From the NCBI RefSeq assembly GCF_042683405.1, contig NZ_JBHUJS010000014.1, forward strand, positions 186,001 to 250,000: a DNA stretch of 64,000 nt, given 5' to 3'. A program made the translations under genes and the position numbers. The stretch is from Telluria sp042683405 (GTDB lineage: Bacteria > Pseudomonadota > Gammaproteobacteria > Burkholderiales > Burkholderiaceae_D). Below are positions 25,405 through 33,638 of this stretch, in pieces (the stretch's first letter is position 1; each line of letters begins with the position of its first letter). The notes under the pieces are model-generated. The model saw nothing but the letters and a program-made list of their open reading frames with translations, made no database searches and was not told where the DNA came from.

Positions 25405-25457
25405 ACCGCTCCTGCCGTCTTCGCCGCGTTCGCGGGAATGACGATGGCAGCGCAGAA

Positions 25458-25485
25458 GGGGGATCGTCCTGTCGGGACGGTCCCC
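25458..25485. repeat. GGGA...GGGACGGTCCCC repeat between convergent genes
   Basis: A diverged arm (GGGGGATCGTCC) and an intact GGGACGGTCCCC arm between the EAL-HDOD gene and panC, which converge. A remnant of the CGTCATCCC-type repeat (GCGGGAATGACG) lies just before it, near 25431. Confidence 0.55.
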
Positions 25486-25494
25486 TTTTCTACA

Positions 25495-26334
25495 TCAGAT
25501 CTCGAGGTTGTCGATGAGGCGCGTAGTGCCGAGCTTCGCCGCGGCCAGGACCACCAGCGGCTCGCCCTGGGCCAGGTCGCCGCCGGTCGGCGGCTGCAGG
25601 TCGACGCGCTTGCGGATCGAGATGTAGTCGGGCTTCCAGCCGCGCTGCGCCAGCATGTCCATCGCCGCGCGCTCCAGCGAGAACACGTCCGTGTGCCCCG
25701 CGCGCATCTCGTCGGCCACGTAGTTGAGCGCCTGGTACAGGCGCGGCGCTTCCGCGCGCTCGTCCGCAGACAGGTACATGTTGCGCGAGGAGAGCGCCAG
25801 CCCGTCGTCCGCGCGCCAGGTTTCGGCAGCGATGATCTGGGTCGGAATCGCGAACTGGCGCGCCATGTTCCGCACGATCATGAGCTGCTGGTAGTCCTTC
25901 TTGCCGAACACCGCCACGCGCGGCTGCACGCACGAGAACAGCTTGAGCACCACGGTGGTCACGCCGGAAAAGAAGCCCGGGCGGAATTCGCCTTCGAGCG
26001 TATTGCCCAGGCCCGCCGGCGGCTGCACGCGGTATTCCTGCGGTTCCGGATACAGGTCCTTCTCGGTCGGCGCGAACAGCACGTACACGCCTTCCTTCTC
26101 CAGCTTTTCCACGTCGGCGTGGAAGGTGCGCGGATACTTCTCGAAGTCCTCGTTCGGCCCGAACTGCAGGCGGTTGACGAAGATCGACGCCACCACAGGA
26201 TCGCCGTGCTTGCGTGCGAGGCGCATCAGCGACAGGTGGCCCTCGTGGAGGTTGCCCATGGTCGGCACGAATGCCGTGCGCAGCTGGCCGCTAAGCTGGT
26301 CGCGCAATTCTTCAATGGTAGTGACGATCTTCAT
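25495..26334 (-). CDS. panC: Pantothenate synthetase
   Basis: 279-residue ATP-dependent ligase joining pantoate and beta-alanine to give pantothenate for CoA synthesis. FVPTMGNLHEGHLSLMRLAR holds the HxGH nucleotide-binding motif. VASIFVNRLQFGPNEDF, FGKKDYQQLMIVRNM (the KMSKS-like region) and LALSSRNMYLS are typical. The ATG at 26334 begins MKIVTTIEELRDQLS; the open frame extends upstream only over spacer DNA. It lies 41 bp after scpA on the same strand. No panB is nearby. Confidence 0.97.
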   Translation of the reverse strand: MKIVTTIEELRDQLSGQLRTAFVPTMGNLHEGHLSLMRLARKHGDPVVASIFVNRLQFGPNEDFEKYPRTFHADVEKLEKEGVYVLFAPTEKDLYPEPQEYRVQPPAGLGNTLEGEFRPGFFSGVTTVVLKLFSCVQPRVAVFGKKDYQQLMIVRNMARQFAIPTQIIAAETWRADDGLALSSRNMYLSADERAEAPRLYQALNYVADEMRAGHTDVFSLERAAMDMLAQRGWKPDYISIRKRVDLQPPTGGDLAQGEPLVVLAAAKLGTTRLIDNLEI

Positions 26335-26375
26335 ATTATTGGTCTTTCTGCTTGAATCGGGAGGCGCGGACTTTG

Positions 26376-27257
26376 TCAGTCCGGCGAGTACGCGAGGCGT
26401 ACGTAAATTGGCGCGAATGGTTCGGCCTGGGTAATTTCGATCAGCGTTTCCTTCGCGAGCTCGAGCATCGCGACAAAGTGTACGACCACCACCGGCACGC
26501 TGGCGCCGCGGTCGAACAGGTCGGAGAACTCGACGAAGCGCGACGATTGCAGCTGGCGCAGGATGGCGGACATGTGCTCGCGCACGGACAGCTCCTGGCG
26601 GCTGATCTTGTGGTGCTGCACCAGTTTGGCGCGCCGGATCACGTCGGCCCAGGCGCGCTGCAGGTCGTCCACATCGACGTCCGGCCACACCGGGGTGAGG
26701 CTTTGCTCGATGAAAATCTCGGTGCGGGTGAAGTCGCGGTCCACCTGCGGGATCGCGTTCAGGTCGTAGGCGGCCAGTTTGATCTGCTCGTATTCGAGCA
26801 GGCGGCGCACCAGTTCGGCGCGCGGGTCGTCCGCCTCGTCGTCGCTGGCGGCCTGCTTTTGCGGCAGCAGCATGCGCGACTTGATCTCGATGAGCATCGC
26901 CGCCATCAGCAGGTATTCGGCGGCCAGTTCGAGATTGTGCAGGCGGATCTGCTCGACGTACTTGAGGTACTGGAGCGTGACTTGCGCGAGCGGGATATCG
27001 AGGATGTTGAAGTTCTGCTTGCGGATCAGGTACAGCAGCAGGTCGAGCGGCCCTTCGAACGTCTCGAGGAAAATCTCGAGCGCGTCGGGCGGGATGTACA
27101 GGTCCTGCGGCAGCCGCGTGAGCGGCTCGCCGTACAGCTTCGCGAAGGCGACAGCAGGTTCGCCGGGCGCGGCGCCAGCTTCAGCGGCGCCGGCCAGCGC
27201 GTCGAGTTCGGCGACCGGATCGGCCAGGACGACCGCCGCCGACTCTGTAGGCAACAT
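26376..27257 (-). CDS. scpA: Segregation and condensation protein A
   Basis: 293-residue kleisin of the SMC-ScpAB condensin complex. The N-terminal about 45 residues are Ala/Pro-rich and probably disordered; the kleisin core starts at ALEIFLETFEGPLDLLLYLI and continues with IPLAQVTLQYLKYVEQI, AAEYLLMAAMLIEIKSRMLL and, near the C-terminus, a winged-helix segment ending IYVRLAYSPD. It is flanked by a DUF3460 gene 17 bp upstream and panC downstream. scpB is not adjacent. Confidence 0.95.
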   Translation of the reverse strand: MLPTESAAVVLADPVAELDALAGAAEAGAAPGEPAVAFAKLYGEPLTRLPQDLYIPPDALEIFLETFEGPLDLLLYLIRKQNFNILDIPLAQVTLQYLKYVEQIRLHNLELAAEYLLMAAMLIEIKSRMLLPQKQAASDDEADDPRAELVRRLLEYEQIKLAAYDLNAIPQVDRDFTRTEIFIEQSLTPVWPDVDVDDLQRAWADVIRRAKLVQHHKISRQELSVREHMSAILRQLQSSRFVEFSDLFDRGASVPVVVVHFVAMLELAKETLIEITQAEPFAPIYVRLAYSPD

Positions 27258-27274
27258 GTGTGTGGCCCGCGGTA

Positions 27275-27484
27275 TCAGACCTTGGTCTGGTACACGTAAG
27301 GCTGCTGCTTGACGCGCGAGTCGGCGCGGCGCTGCTGCTCGTCCAGCGTCAGCGGGGCTTTATCCCACAGCATGGCGCGGCCACGGCGCTGATCTTCTTC
27401 GATCTGCGGATTCTGTTCCTTCAGCTTCTTGATGAACAGGGAGTGGTCCGACTCGTACAGGGAGTGTTGTTTCAAGAATTTCAT
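27275..27484 (-). CDS. DUF3460 family small protein
   Basis: 69-residue hydrophilic protein starting MKFLKQHSLYESDHSLFIKK and ending VKQQPYVYQTKV. It matches the betaproteobacterial DUF3460 family by length and by the ESDHSLFIKxLK start, from memory of the family. The function is unknown. It heads the run DUF3460-scpA-panC and probably carries the promoter for it. Confidence 0.85.
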   Translation of the reverse strand: MKFLKQHSLYESDHSLFIKKLKEQNPQIEEDQRRGRAMLWDKAPLTLDEQQRRADSRVKQQPYVYQTKV

Positions 27485-27551
27485 GATTCGATGGGTTGGA
27501 GGAAAGTCGGCGCTATTTTACCTTGACCAGCCAATGCTGGGGAAATCCCCC

Positions 27552-27600
27552 AAAATGGGGACAGACCCCATTTTCGAAATGGGGTCTGTCCCCATTTTTT
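27552..27600. repeat. ATGGGGACAGACCCCAT inverted pair
   Basis: Same element as at 20380, with a TTTTCGA loop, flanked by A and T tracts. Its end overlaps the TAA stop of the GNAT gene, so it supplies that gene's last codon boundary and probably its terminator. Confidence 0.8.
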
Positions 27601-28072
27601 AGAGGTGGCGGCGCATGACGCGGGGGGAGGGTTCGGCGTCGCCGGCGTGGGAGTGCTCGAGCTCGTCGGCCAGTTCGAATTGCATCGCGGCGTAGAAGTC
27701 GATCAGCATGGGCTGGTCGCCGCGGATCGCCAGGCGCAGTTCGGTGGCGCTGCGGTCGTAGGCGGCGTGGATGACAGCTTCCAGCAGATGCTGCGACAGG
27801 TTGGCGCCGCGGTAGCCCGGCAGCACGCCCATGCGCACGATTTCCCACACGTCCGGGTCGAGGTCCAGCGGCAGCCAGCGCACGGAGCCGACCGGCTCGC
27901 CGTCACTCAGGAGGATGAAGGCGCCGCCGTGGCGCAGATCGGAGGCGACCTGCTCGGCGGTTTCGTTGTGGCCGGATGAAGTCTCGACGATCTTGCCTGC
28001 CCAGCTGGCGCGTGTCAGGTCCGCGATCAGCTGGGCATCGTCGTCAGACGCGGCCCGGACGACTATCCCCAT
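27599..28072 (-). CDS. GNAT family N-acetyltransferase
   Basis: 157-residue single GNAT domain. The acetyl-CoA loop is VRMGVLPGYRGANLSQHLLE (R/Q-x-x-G-x-A type), with a preceding beta bulge around SVRWLPLDLDPDVWEIV and a C-terminal FYAAMQFELADEL. The substrate is unknown. It starts three bases after metG's stop in the same direction, so it is probably co-transcribed with metG. Its stop codon falls within the hairpin repeat. Confidence 0.85.
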   Translation of the reverse strand: MGIVVRAASDDDAQLIADLTRASWAGKIVETSSGHNETAEQVASDLRHGGAFILLSDGEPVGSVRWLPLDLDPDVWEIVRMGVLPGYRGANLSQHLLEAVIHAAYDRSATELRLAIRGDQPMLIDFYAAMQFELADELEHSHAGDAEPSPRVMRRHL

Positions 28073-28075
28073 GGC

Positions 28076-30202
28076 TTAACGGATGCGCATGCCCGGCTGC
28101 GCGCCCGGCCACGGTTCCAGCACGTACAGGCCTGGATTGGTTTTTTCGTCGGCGGCCGACGCGCACAGCACCATGCCTTCGGAGACGCCGAACTTCATCT
28201 TGCGCGGGGCCAGGTTCGCGACCAGCACGGTCAGCTTGCCGACCAGCTGTTCCGGCTGGTATGCCGACTTAATGCCGGAGAAGACGTTGCGCATGCGCCC
28301 TTCGCCCACGTCCAACGTCAGGCGCAGCAGCTTGTCCGAGCCTTCCACGTGTTCGCAGTTGACGATCTTCGCGATGCGCAGGTCGACCTTGGAGAAGTCG
28401 TCGATCTTGATCTCGGGCGCCAGTTCCTCGATGCCGGTAGTTGGCTGCGAAGGAGCTGCGGCCGCTGCTGGTGTGGCGGCGGGAGCTGCCGCAGGCGCCG
28501 GTGCTGCCAGGACGGGCTTGTCGAACAGGTTCTCGACCATCTTGGCGTCCACGCGGGTCATCAGGTGGGCGTATTCGCCGATCTCGCGGCCCAGCATGGT
28601 TTCGTACACGGCGGAGCCCTTGGTGGCGCTCCAGGACAGCGTGGCGTCGTTCAGGAACGTGGCCACGCGGCGCGCGACTTCCGGCAGCACCGGCGCGAGC
28701 ATGATGGTGATTTGGCGGAACAGGATCAGGGCGGTGGTGCACACTTCGTGCAGTTCCGCGACCTTGCTCTCATCCTTGGCCAGGATCCATGGCTTGTTCT
28801 CGTCGACGTACTGGTTGGTGATGTCCGCGATCTCCATAATCTCGCGCAGGGCCTTGCCGTACTCGCGCGCATCGAAGTGCGCGGCGATGCTGGCCTGGCG
28901 CTCGGCGCCATCCACGGTCAGCGCCTTGCGGATCCATTCCTGCGCAGTCGGCGACAGAGAATCGGCCAGCTTGCCGCCGAACTTCTTGGCGATGAAGCCG
29001 GCGCAGCGGCTGGCGATGTTGACGTATTTGCCGACCAGGTCCGAGTTCACGCGCGCGACGAAATCGTCGCCGTTGAAGTCCAGGTCCTCGACCTTGGAGT
29101 TGAGCTTGAACGCGATGTAGTAGCGCAGCCACTCCGGATTCATCTTCAGGTCCAGGTAGCGCAGGGGCGAGATGCCGGTGCCGCGCGACTTGGACATCTT
29201 CTCGTTGTTCACGGTCAGGTGGCCGTGCACGTTGACCTTGAGCTTGTCGATGATCGGGTGGTTCGAGAAGTTCAGCATCGCAGGCCAGAACAGCAGGTGG
29301 AAGGAGACGATGTCCTTGCCGATGAAGTGCACCTGCTCGGTGGCCGGGTCGTTCAGCAGCGCGTCGAAGTCCATGCCCGACTTGGCGCAGTAGTTCTTGA
29401 GCGAGGCCAGGTAGCCGACCGGCGCATCCAGCCACACGTAGAAGAATTTGCCCGGCGCGTCAGGGATCGGGATGCCGAAGTAGGGCGCGTCGCGCGAGAT
29501 GTCCCAGTCGGCCAGCTTTTCGCCGGATTCGCCCAGCCACTCGGACACCTTGTTGACCATCTCGGACTGCAGGCGGCCCGGCGTGTTCAGCCACTCCTTC
29601 AGGAAGGTGAAGCAGCGCGGATCGGACAGCTTGAAGAAGTACTGCTCCGAGGGCTTGAGGATCGGGGTCGAGCCGGTAAATACGGAGAACGGGTTCACCA
29701 GTTCGGTCGGCTGGTAGGCCGCGCCGCACACTTCGCAGTTGTCGCCATACTGGTCCTTGGCGCCGCACTTCGGGCACTCGCCCTTGATGTTGCGGTCGGC
29801 CAGGAACATGCCCTTGACCGGATCGAAGAAGCGGTCCACGGTCTTGGTGACGATCAGGCCCGCATCGCGCAGGCGGCGGTAGATGCCCTGCGAGAGTTCG
29901 ACGTTTTCAGGCGAATCGGTCGAGTGCCAGTTGTCGAAGGCGATGTGGAAGCCGTCCAGGTACTGCTGGCGGCCGGCCGCGATGCGCGCGACGAATTCCT
30001 GCGGCGTGATGCCTTCCTTTTCGGCGGCGATCATGATCGGCGTGCCGTGCGCGTCGTCGGCGCAGACGAAGTGCACCTCCGCGCCCTGCATTCGCTGGTA
30101 GCGCACCCAGATGTCGGCCTGGATGTACTCCATCATGTGGCCAATGTGGAAAGCAGCGTTTGCGTAAGGTAGGGCGGTGGTGACGAACAGCTTGCGGGTC
30201 AT
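28076..30202 (-). CDS. metG: Methionyl-tRNA synthetase
   Basis: 708-residue class I synthetase. The HIGH motif is in ANAAFHIGHMMEYIQAD and KMSKS in NEKMSKSRGTGISP. A zinc knuckle is formed by CPKCG and CEVCG near residues 145-160. After the anticodon-binding helices comes an Ala/Pro-rich linker (about 570-600) and a C-terminal tRNA-binding OB fold starting EIKIDDFSKVDLRIAKIVNC, which mediates dimerisation. It is divergent from apbC. Confidence 0.97.
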   Translation of the reverse strand: MTRKLFVTTALPYANAAFHIGHMMEYIQADIWVRYQRMQGAEVHFVCADDAHGTPIMIAAEKEGITPQEFVARIAAGRQQYLDGFHIAFDNWHSTDSPENVELSQGIYRRLRDAGLIVTKTVDRFFDPVKGMFLADRNIKGECPKCGAKDQYGDNCEVCGAAYQPTELVNPFSVFTGSTPILKPSEQYFFKLSDPRCFTFLKEWLNTPGRLQSEMVNKVSEWLGESGEKLADWDISRDAPYFGIPIPDAPGKFFYVWLDAPVGYLASLKNYCAKSGMDFDALLNDPATEQVHFIGKDIVSFHLLFWPAMLNFSNHPIIDKLKVNVHGHLTVNNEKMSKSRGTGISPLRYLDLKMNPEWLRYYIAFKLNSKVEDLDFNGDDFVARVNSDLVGKYVNIASRCAGFIAKKFGGKLADSLSPTAQEWIRKALTVDGAERQASIAAHFDAREYGKALREIMEIADITNQYVDENKPWILAKDESKVAELHEVCTTALILFRQITIMLAPVLPEVARRVATFLNDATLSWSATKGSAVYETMLGREIGEYAHLMTRVDAKMVENLFDKPVLAAPAPAAAPAATPAAAAAPSQPTTGIEELAPEIKIDDFSKVDLRIAKIVNCEHVEGSDKLLRLTLDVGEGRMRNVFSGIKSAYQPEQLVGKLTVLVANLAPRKMKFGVSEGMVLCASAADEKTNPGLYVLEPWPGAQPGMRIR

Positions 30203-30310
30203 GGTCTTGAAGGGTTGGTGAACGGTGAAAAGACCATTTTACCAGTGGATTTATCAGGGTGACAGTAAGTGTTTTGCTATAGACTTGCCATCTCACCAAT
30301 GGAGAAACGC

Positions 30311-31396
30311 ATGAGCATCAATCAGGACGCAGTCAAGGCAGCCCTTTCCGCGGTCATCGATCCGAACACGGGCAAGGACCTTGTCTCCAGCAAGACCATC
30401 AAAAACGTCAAGGTCGAAGGCGACAGCGTGACCTTCGACGTGGAGCTGGGCTACCCGGCCAAAAGCCAGTTCGCTGCGATCCGCGCGGCGGCCGAAGGCG
30501 CCGTAAAGGCTGCCGGCGCAGGTTCGGCCACTGCCAACGTGCATTCGAAGATCACCGCGCACACCGTACAGCGCGGGATCAAGCTGCTTCCGACCGTGAA
30601 GAACATCATCGCCGTCGCCTCGGGCAAGGGCGGCGTGGGCAAATCGACCACCGCCGTCAACCTGGCGCTCGCGCTGGCGGCGGAGGGCGCGCAAGTCGGC
30701 GTGCTCGATGCCGACATCTACGGCCCGTCGCAGCCGATGATGCTGGGGATTGCCGGCCGTCCGGAGTCGAAGGACGGCAAGACCATGGAGCCGCTCGAGA
30801 ACTACGGCGTGCAGGTGTCGTCGATCGGCTTCCTGATCGATCCGGACGAACCGATGGTGTGGCGCGGCCCGATGGTCACGCAGGCGCTGCAGCAGCTGCT
30901 GGAGCAGACCAACTGGCGCGACCTGGACTACCTGATCGTCGACATGCCGCCGGGGACCGGCGACATCCAGCTGACGCTGTCGCAGAAGGTGCCTGTCACG
31001 GGCGCCGTGATCGTGACGACGCCGCAGGACATCGCGCTGCTGGATGCGCGCAAGGGCCTGAAGATGTTCGAGAAGGTCGGCATCCCGATCCTGGGCGTGG
31101 TGGAGAACATGAGCACCCACATCTGCTCCAACTGCGGGCATACCGAAGCGATCTTCGGCGAAGGCGGCGGCGAGAAGATGACGAAAGACTTCAACGTCGA
31201 CTTCCTGGGCAGGCTGCCCCTGACCCTGGCGATCCGCGAGCAGACCGACTCCGGCCGGCCGACCGTGGTGGCCGATCCGGACGGCGCCGTCGCACAGGTC
31301 TATAAAGAGATCGCGCGCAAGGTCGCCATCAAGATCGCCGAGAAGGCGAAGGACATGAGCAGCAAGTTCCCCAACATCGTCGTCAAGAACGATTGA
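30311..31396 (+). CDS. apbC: Iron-sulfur cluster carrier protein ApbC (Mrp)
   Basis: 361-residue P-loop scaffold/carrier for Fe-S clusters. The N-terminal MIP18 (DUF59) domain (VKAALSAVIDPNTGKDLV) is followed by a deviant Walker A ASGKGGVGKSTTAVNLALAL, a switch DADIYGPSQPMMLG, VDMPPGTGDIQLT and the cluster-binding CxxC in HICSNCGHTEAIFG. ATG at 30311 has GGAGAAAC upstream; an in-frame ATG at 30299 is less well placed. Divergent from metG, an arrangement common in proteobacteria. Confidence 0.95.
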   Translation: MSINQDAVKAALSAVIDPNTGKDLVSSKTIKNVKVEGDSVTFDVELGYPAKSQFAAIRAAAEGAVKAAGAGSATANVHSKITAHTVQRGIKLLPTVKNIIAVASGKGGVGKSTTAVNLALALAAEGAQVGVLDADIYGPSQPMMLGIAGRPESKDGKTMEPLENYGVQVSSIGFLIDPDEPMVWRGPMVTQALQQLLEQTNWRDLDYLIVDMPPGTGDIQLTLSQKVPVTGAVIVTTPQDIALLDARKGLKMFEKVGIPILGVVENMSTHICSNCGHTEAIFGEGGGEKMTKDFNVDFLGRLPLTLAIREQTDSGRPTVVADPDGAVAQVYKEIARKVAIKIAEKAKDMSSKFPNIVVKND

Positions 31397-31401
31397 GGAC
31401 T

Positions 31402-31431
31402 GGGGGACTGTCCTTGAATGGTACAGTCCCC
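31402..31431. repeat. GGGGACTGTCC...ACAGTCCCC repeat
   Basis: GGGGACTGTCC and GTACAGTCCCC form an imperfect hairpin between convergent apbC and the EamA transporter gene. It belongs to the dispersed gene-end family. Confidence 0.6.
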
Positions 31432-31440
31432 GACCCGCCG

Positions 31441-32385
31441 TTAGCGGTTGGTGAGGGTGACGCCGGCGACAACCAGCGCGCCACCCACCACCATCGACAC
31501 CAGGATCGCCTCGCCCAGCAGCGCTGCAGCGAGCACCACCCCGAATACCGGCACCAGGTTATTGAATACCGACGCGCGCGAGGGGCCGATCGCCTTTACA
31601 CCCTCGTAGTACCAGACGAACCCGATCACCGTGCCGAATGCGCCGAGGTACACCACCGACGCCCACGCCGTGACCGGCACATTCGACCAGTCCACATCGC
31701 CAAGCTGCCCAACGGCGCCCATCGACAGGAACAGCAGTCCCCACAGCGCCGCATAGGTCGTGGCCGCGATAGGCGACAGGTTGGTCAGCGCGCGCCGCCC
31801 GATCAGCGTGTAGGCCGCCCAGCTGACCACGCCTCCCAGCATCAGCAGTTCTCCCGCGCCCAGCGACTGGCTGATGTCCTGCGCCGCGCCGGCCAGGTCG
31901 CCGCGTGTGATGACGATGGCGGCGCCAACGAATGCCAGCGCGATCCCTGCCCATTTGCGCGAGGTGAGGCGCTCGCGCAGGATCACGGCCGCAGCCAGCG
32001 CCGTCACGATCGGGTTCAGCGCGACGAACAGCGCCGCGCGTCCTGCCGGGATCTGGCCGAGCGCGCCGAAGAAGCACAGGTTGTACAGGAAGATGCCGGT
32101 GAGTCCGAGCGCCGCCGTGGCGAACATCTGCTGGCGCGACAGGCGCGGCAGGCCGCCTTCCATGCGCCATGCGAGCAGCAGGAGCAGTACTGCGGCCACC
32201 GCGAAACGGGCCGCGGCGGCGACCAGCGCCGGCATCTCGGCCGCCAGCGTGCGCCCGGCGATGAAGGTGCCGCCCCACAGGAACGCGACGCCGGCGAGCT
32301 TGAGGTACACCGGAGTCAGTGTGGCGGGTGCCGAGGAGGGCAGTGGGGGCGGGACGATGGCAGCGTCGGGTGCGGAGGTTTTCAT
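31441..32385 (-). CDS. EamA/DMT-family transporter
   Basis: 314-residue inner-membrane protein with about ten hydrophobic helices in two EamA repeats. The first repeat opens VAFLWGGTFIAGRTLAAEMP and contains ALNPIVTALAAAVILRERL; the second has GGVVSWAAYTLIGRRAL and FNNLVPVFGVVLAAALLGE, the usual EamA end-of-repeat motif. It probably exports a metabolite; the substrate is unknown. The ATG at 32385 is preferred over one 36 bases upstream, though neither has a strong ribosome-binding site. Divergent LysR regulator at 32477 probably controls it. Confidence 0.88.
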   Translation of the reverse strand: MKTSAPDAAIVPPPLPSSAPATLTPVYLKLAGVAFLWGGTFIAGRTLAAEMPALVAAAARFAVAAVLLLLLAWRMEGGLPRLSRQQMFATAALGLTGIFLYNLCFFGALGQIPAGRAALFVALNPIVTALAAAVILRERLTSRKWAGIALAFVGAAIVITRGDLAGAAQDISQSLGAGELLMLGGVVSWAAYTLIGRRALTNLSPIAATTYAALWGLLFLSMGAVGQLGDVDWSNVPVTAWASVVYLGAFGTVIGFVWYYEGVKAIGPSRASVFNNLVPVFGVVLAAALLGEAILVSMVVGGALVVAGVTLTNR

Positions 32386-32452
32386 GGTCTGGAGGGGTTG
32401 CGGCCGGGTTGTAATGATCATATATTATTGCTAATCGCCACTCATAGAAAAA

Positions 32453-32466
32453 TGAGCAAACGCTCA
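32453..32466. promoter_or_regulatory. TGAGC-AAAC-GCTCA inverted repeat, possible LysR site
   Basis: A perfect 5-bp inverted repeat in the 91-bp region between the EamA and LysR genes; an overlapping CTCAT/ATGAG pair lies at 32441-32456. An AT-rich ATATATTATT stretch nearby may hold the -10 elements. The LysR assignment is by position only. Confidence 0.35.
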
Positions 32467-32476
32467 TGGGCCACCG

Positions 32477-33358
32477 ATGACCTTCACCCAGCTTGAAATT
32501 TTCTCCCTCGTCGCCGAGCTCCAGGGATTTACCGCAGCTGCGCTGCGACTCGGGATCAGCCAGTCCGCCGTCTCGCACGCGGTCAAGTCGCTCGAAAAGG
32601 AGCTTGGCGTGCCGCTGATCGTGCGCCATCAGTCGTCCGTCGAGGTCACGGAAGTGGGCAAGCGCCTGCTGACGCGCGCCCGCGAGATCCTCGGGCTGGC
32701 GGAAGCGATGCAGCAGGAAGTGGCGGCCGCGCGCGGCCTGCGCCAGGGCCTGGTGCGCATCGGTTCGTTCGGGCCGACGTCCTCGCTCAAGCTGCTGCCC
32801 GCGATCCTGCATGCGTTTCGCGCAAAGTACCCCGGGGTGGAAGTGCAGATCGACGAGGGGTCGGACAACGAGGTAAAGCAGTGGATCCAGGACCGCCGGG
32901 TCGACATCGGCTTTGTGGTGCTGCCGAACGAGAGCTTCGATACGGTGCCGCTGGTGGAGGACGAGATGGTGGCAATCGTGCCGGCCGCGCATCCGTTGGC
33001 GGACAAGTCAACGGTGACGGCGTCCGACCTGCACGCGCTGCCATTCATTATGTCCGATACCGGATGCGGCGCGCTGGTGGAGCCGGCCTTCGTCAAGGCG
33101 GGGCTGACGCTGCGGGTGCGCTACCGCATTTCGCAGGTCATGACGATCCTCGGGATGGTGCAGGCGGGCGACGGGGTGGCGGTGATGCCGGAGCTGGCGC
33201 TGCCGGGCGACCTGGATTGCGCCTATCCCCGGCTGAAGACGGTGGCGTTCCGGCCGGCGATCCGGCGGCGCGTGGGGCTTGGCATGCGCGACCTGTCGCG
33301 GGCTGCGCCGGCGGTGCAGGCGTTCGTCGACACCGCGCGCCAGGTCGCCCGCCGTTAG
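32477..33358 (+). CDS. LysR-family transcriptional regulator
   Basis: 293 residues. The N-terminal winged helix is typical: MTFTQLEIFSLVAELQGFTA then LRLGISQSAVSHAVKSLEKEL. Residues about 90-290 form a periplasmic-binding-like effector domain (GLVRIGSFGPTSSLKLLPAI, GMVQAGDGVAVMPELALPG). It is divergent from the EamA exporter, the usual arrangement for a LysR regulator and its target. The inducer cannot be inferred. Confidence 0.92.
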   Translation: MTFTQLEIFSLVAELQGFTAAALRLGISQSAVSHAVKSLEKELGVPLIVRHQSSVEVTEVGKRLLTRAREILGLAEAMQQEVAAARGLRQGLVRIGSFGPTSSLKLLPAILHAFRAKYPGVEVQIDEGSDNEVKQWIQDRRVDIGFVVLPNESFDTVPLVEDEMVAIVPAAHPLADKSTVTASDLHALPFIMSDTGCGALVEPAFVKAGLTLRVRYRISQVMTILGMVQAGDGVAVMPELALPGDLDCAYPRLKTVAFRPAIRRRVGLGMRDLSRAAPAVQAFVDTARQVARR

Positions 33359-33372
33359 GGGACTATCCCCGC

Positions 33373-33594
33373 AGGCGCCAGGGCGGTAGTGCCGTCCCCC
33401 GCATTTTTTGGCGGATTCGCCTAATTTCTGGCCGATTCCGCCAACTCCAACCAAAATGCTGGGGACGGTCCCATAGGCGCCAGGGGCGGTAGTGCCGTCC
33501 CCCGCATTTTTTGGCGGATTCGCCTAATTTCTGGCCGATTCCGACAACTCCAGCCAAAAAGCTGGGGACGGTCCCGAGGGACAGTCCCCCTACA
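33373..33594. repeat. Tandem duplication of a ~102-bp palindrome-rich unit
   Basis: Two copies of a unit starting AGGCGCCAGGG (33373 and 33475) and containing GTCCCCCGCATTTTTTGGCG, the palindrome GGCGGATTCGCC, a second GGCCGATTC arm and GGGGACGGTCCC. The copies differ by a 1-bp insertion and a few substitutions. GGGACAGTCCCCC follows the second copy. The unit fills the gap between lysR and gltX; no gene is visible in it. Confidence 0.85.
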
Positions 33595-33638
33595 TCCGGT
33601 TAAAATAGCGGCTTTCGTTTCTTCGCTGTCTACTCTCA

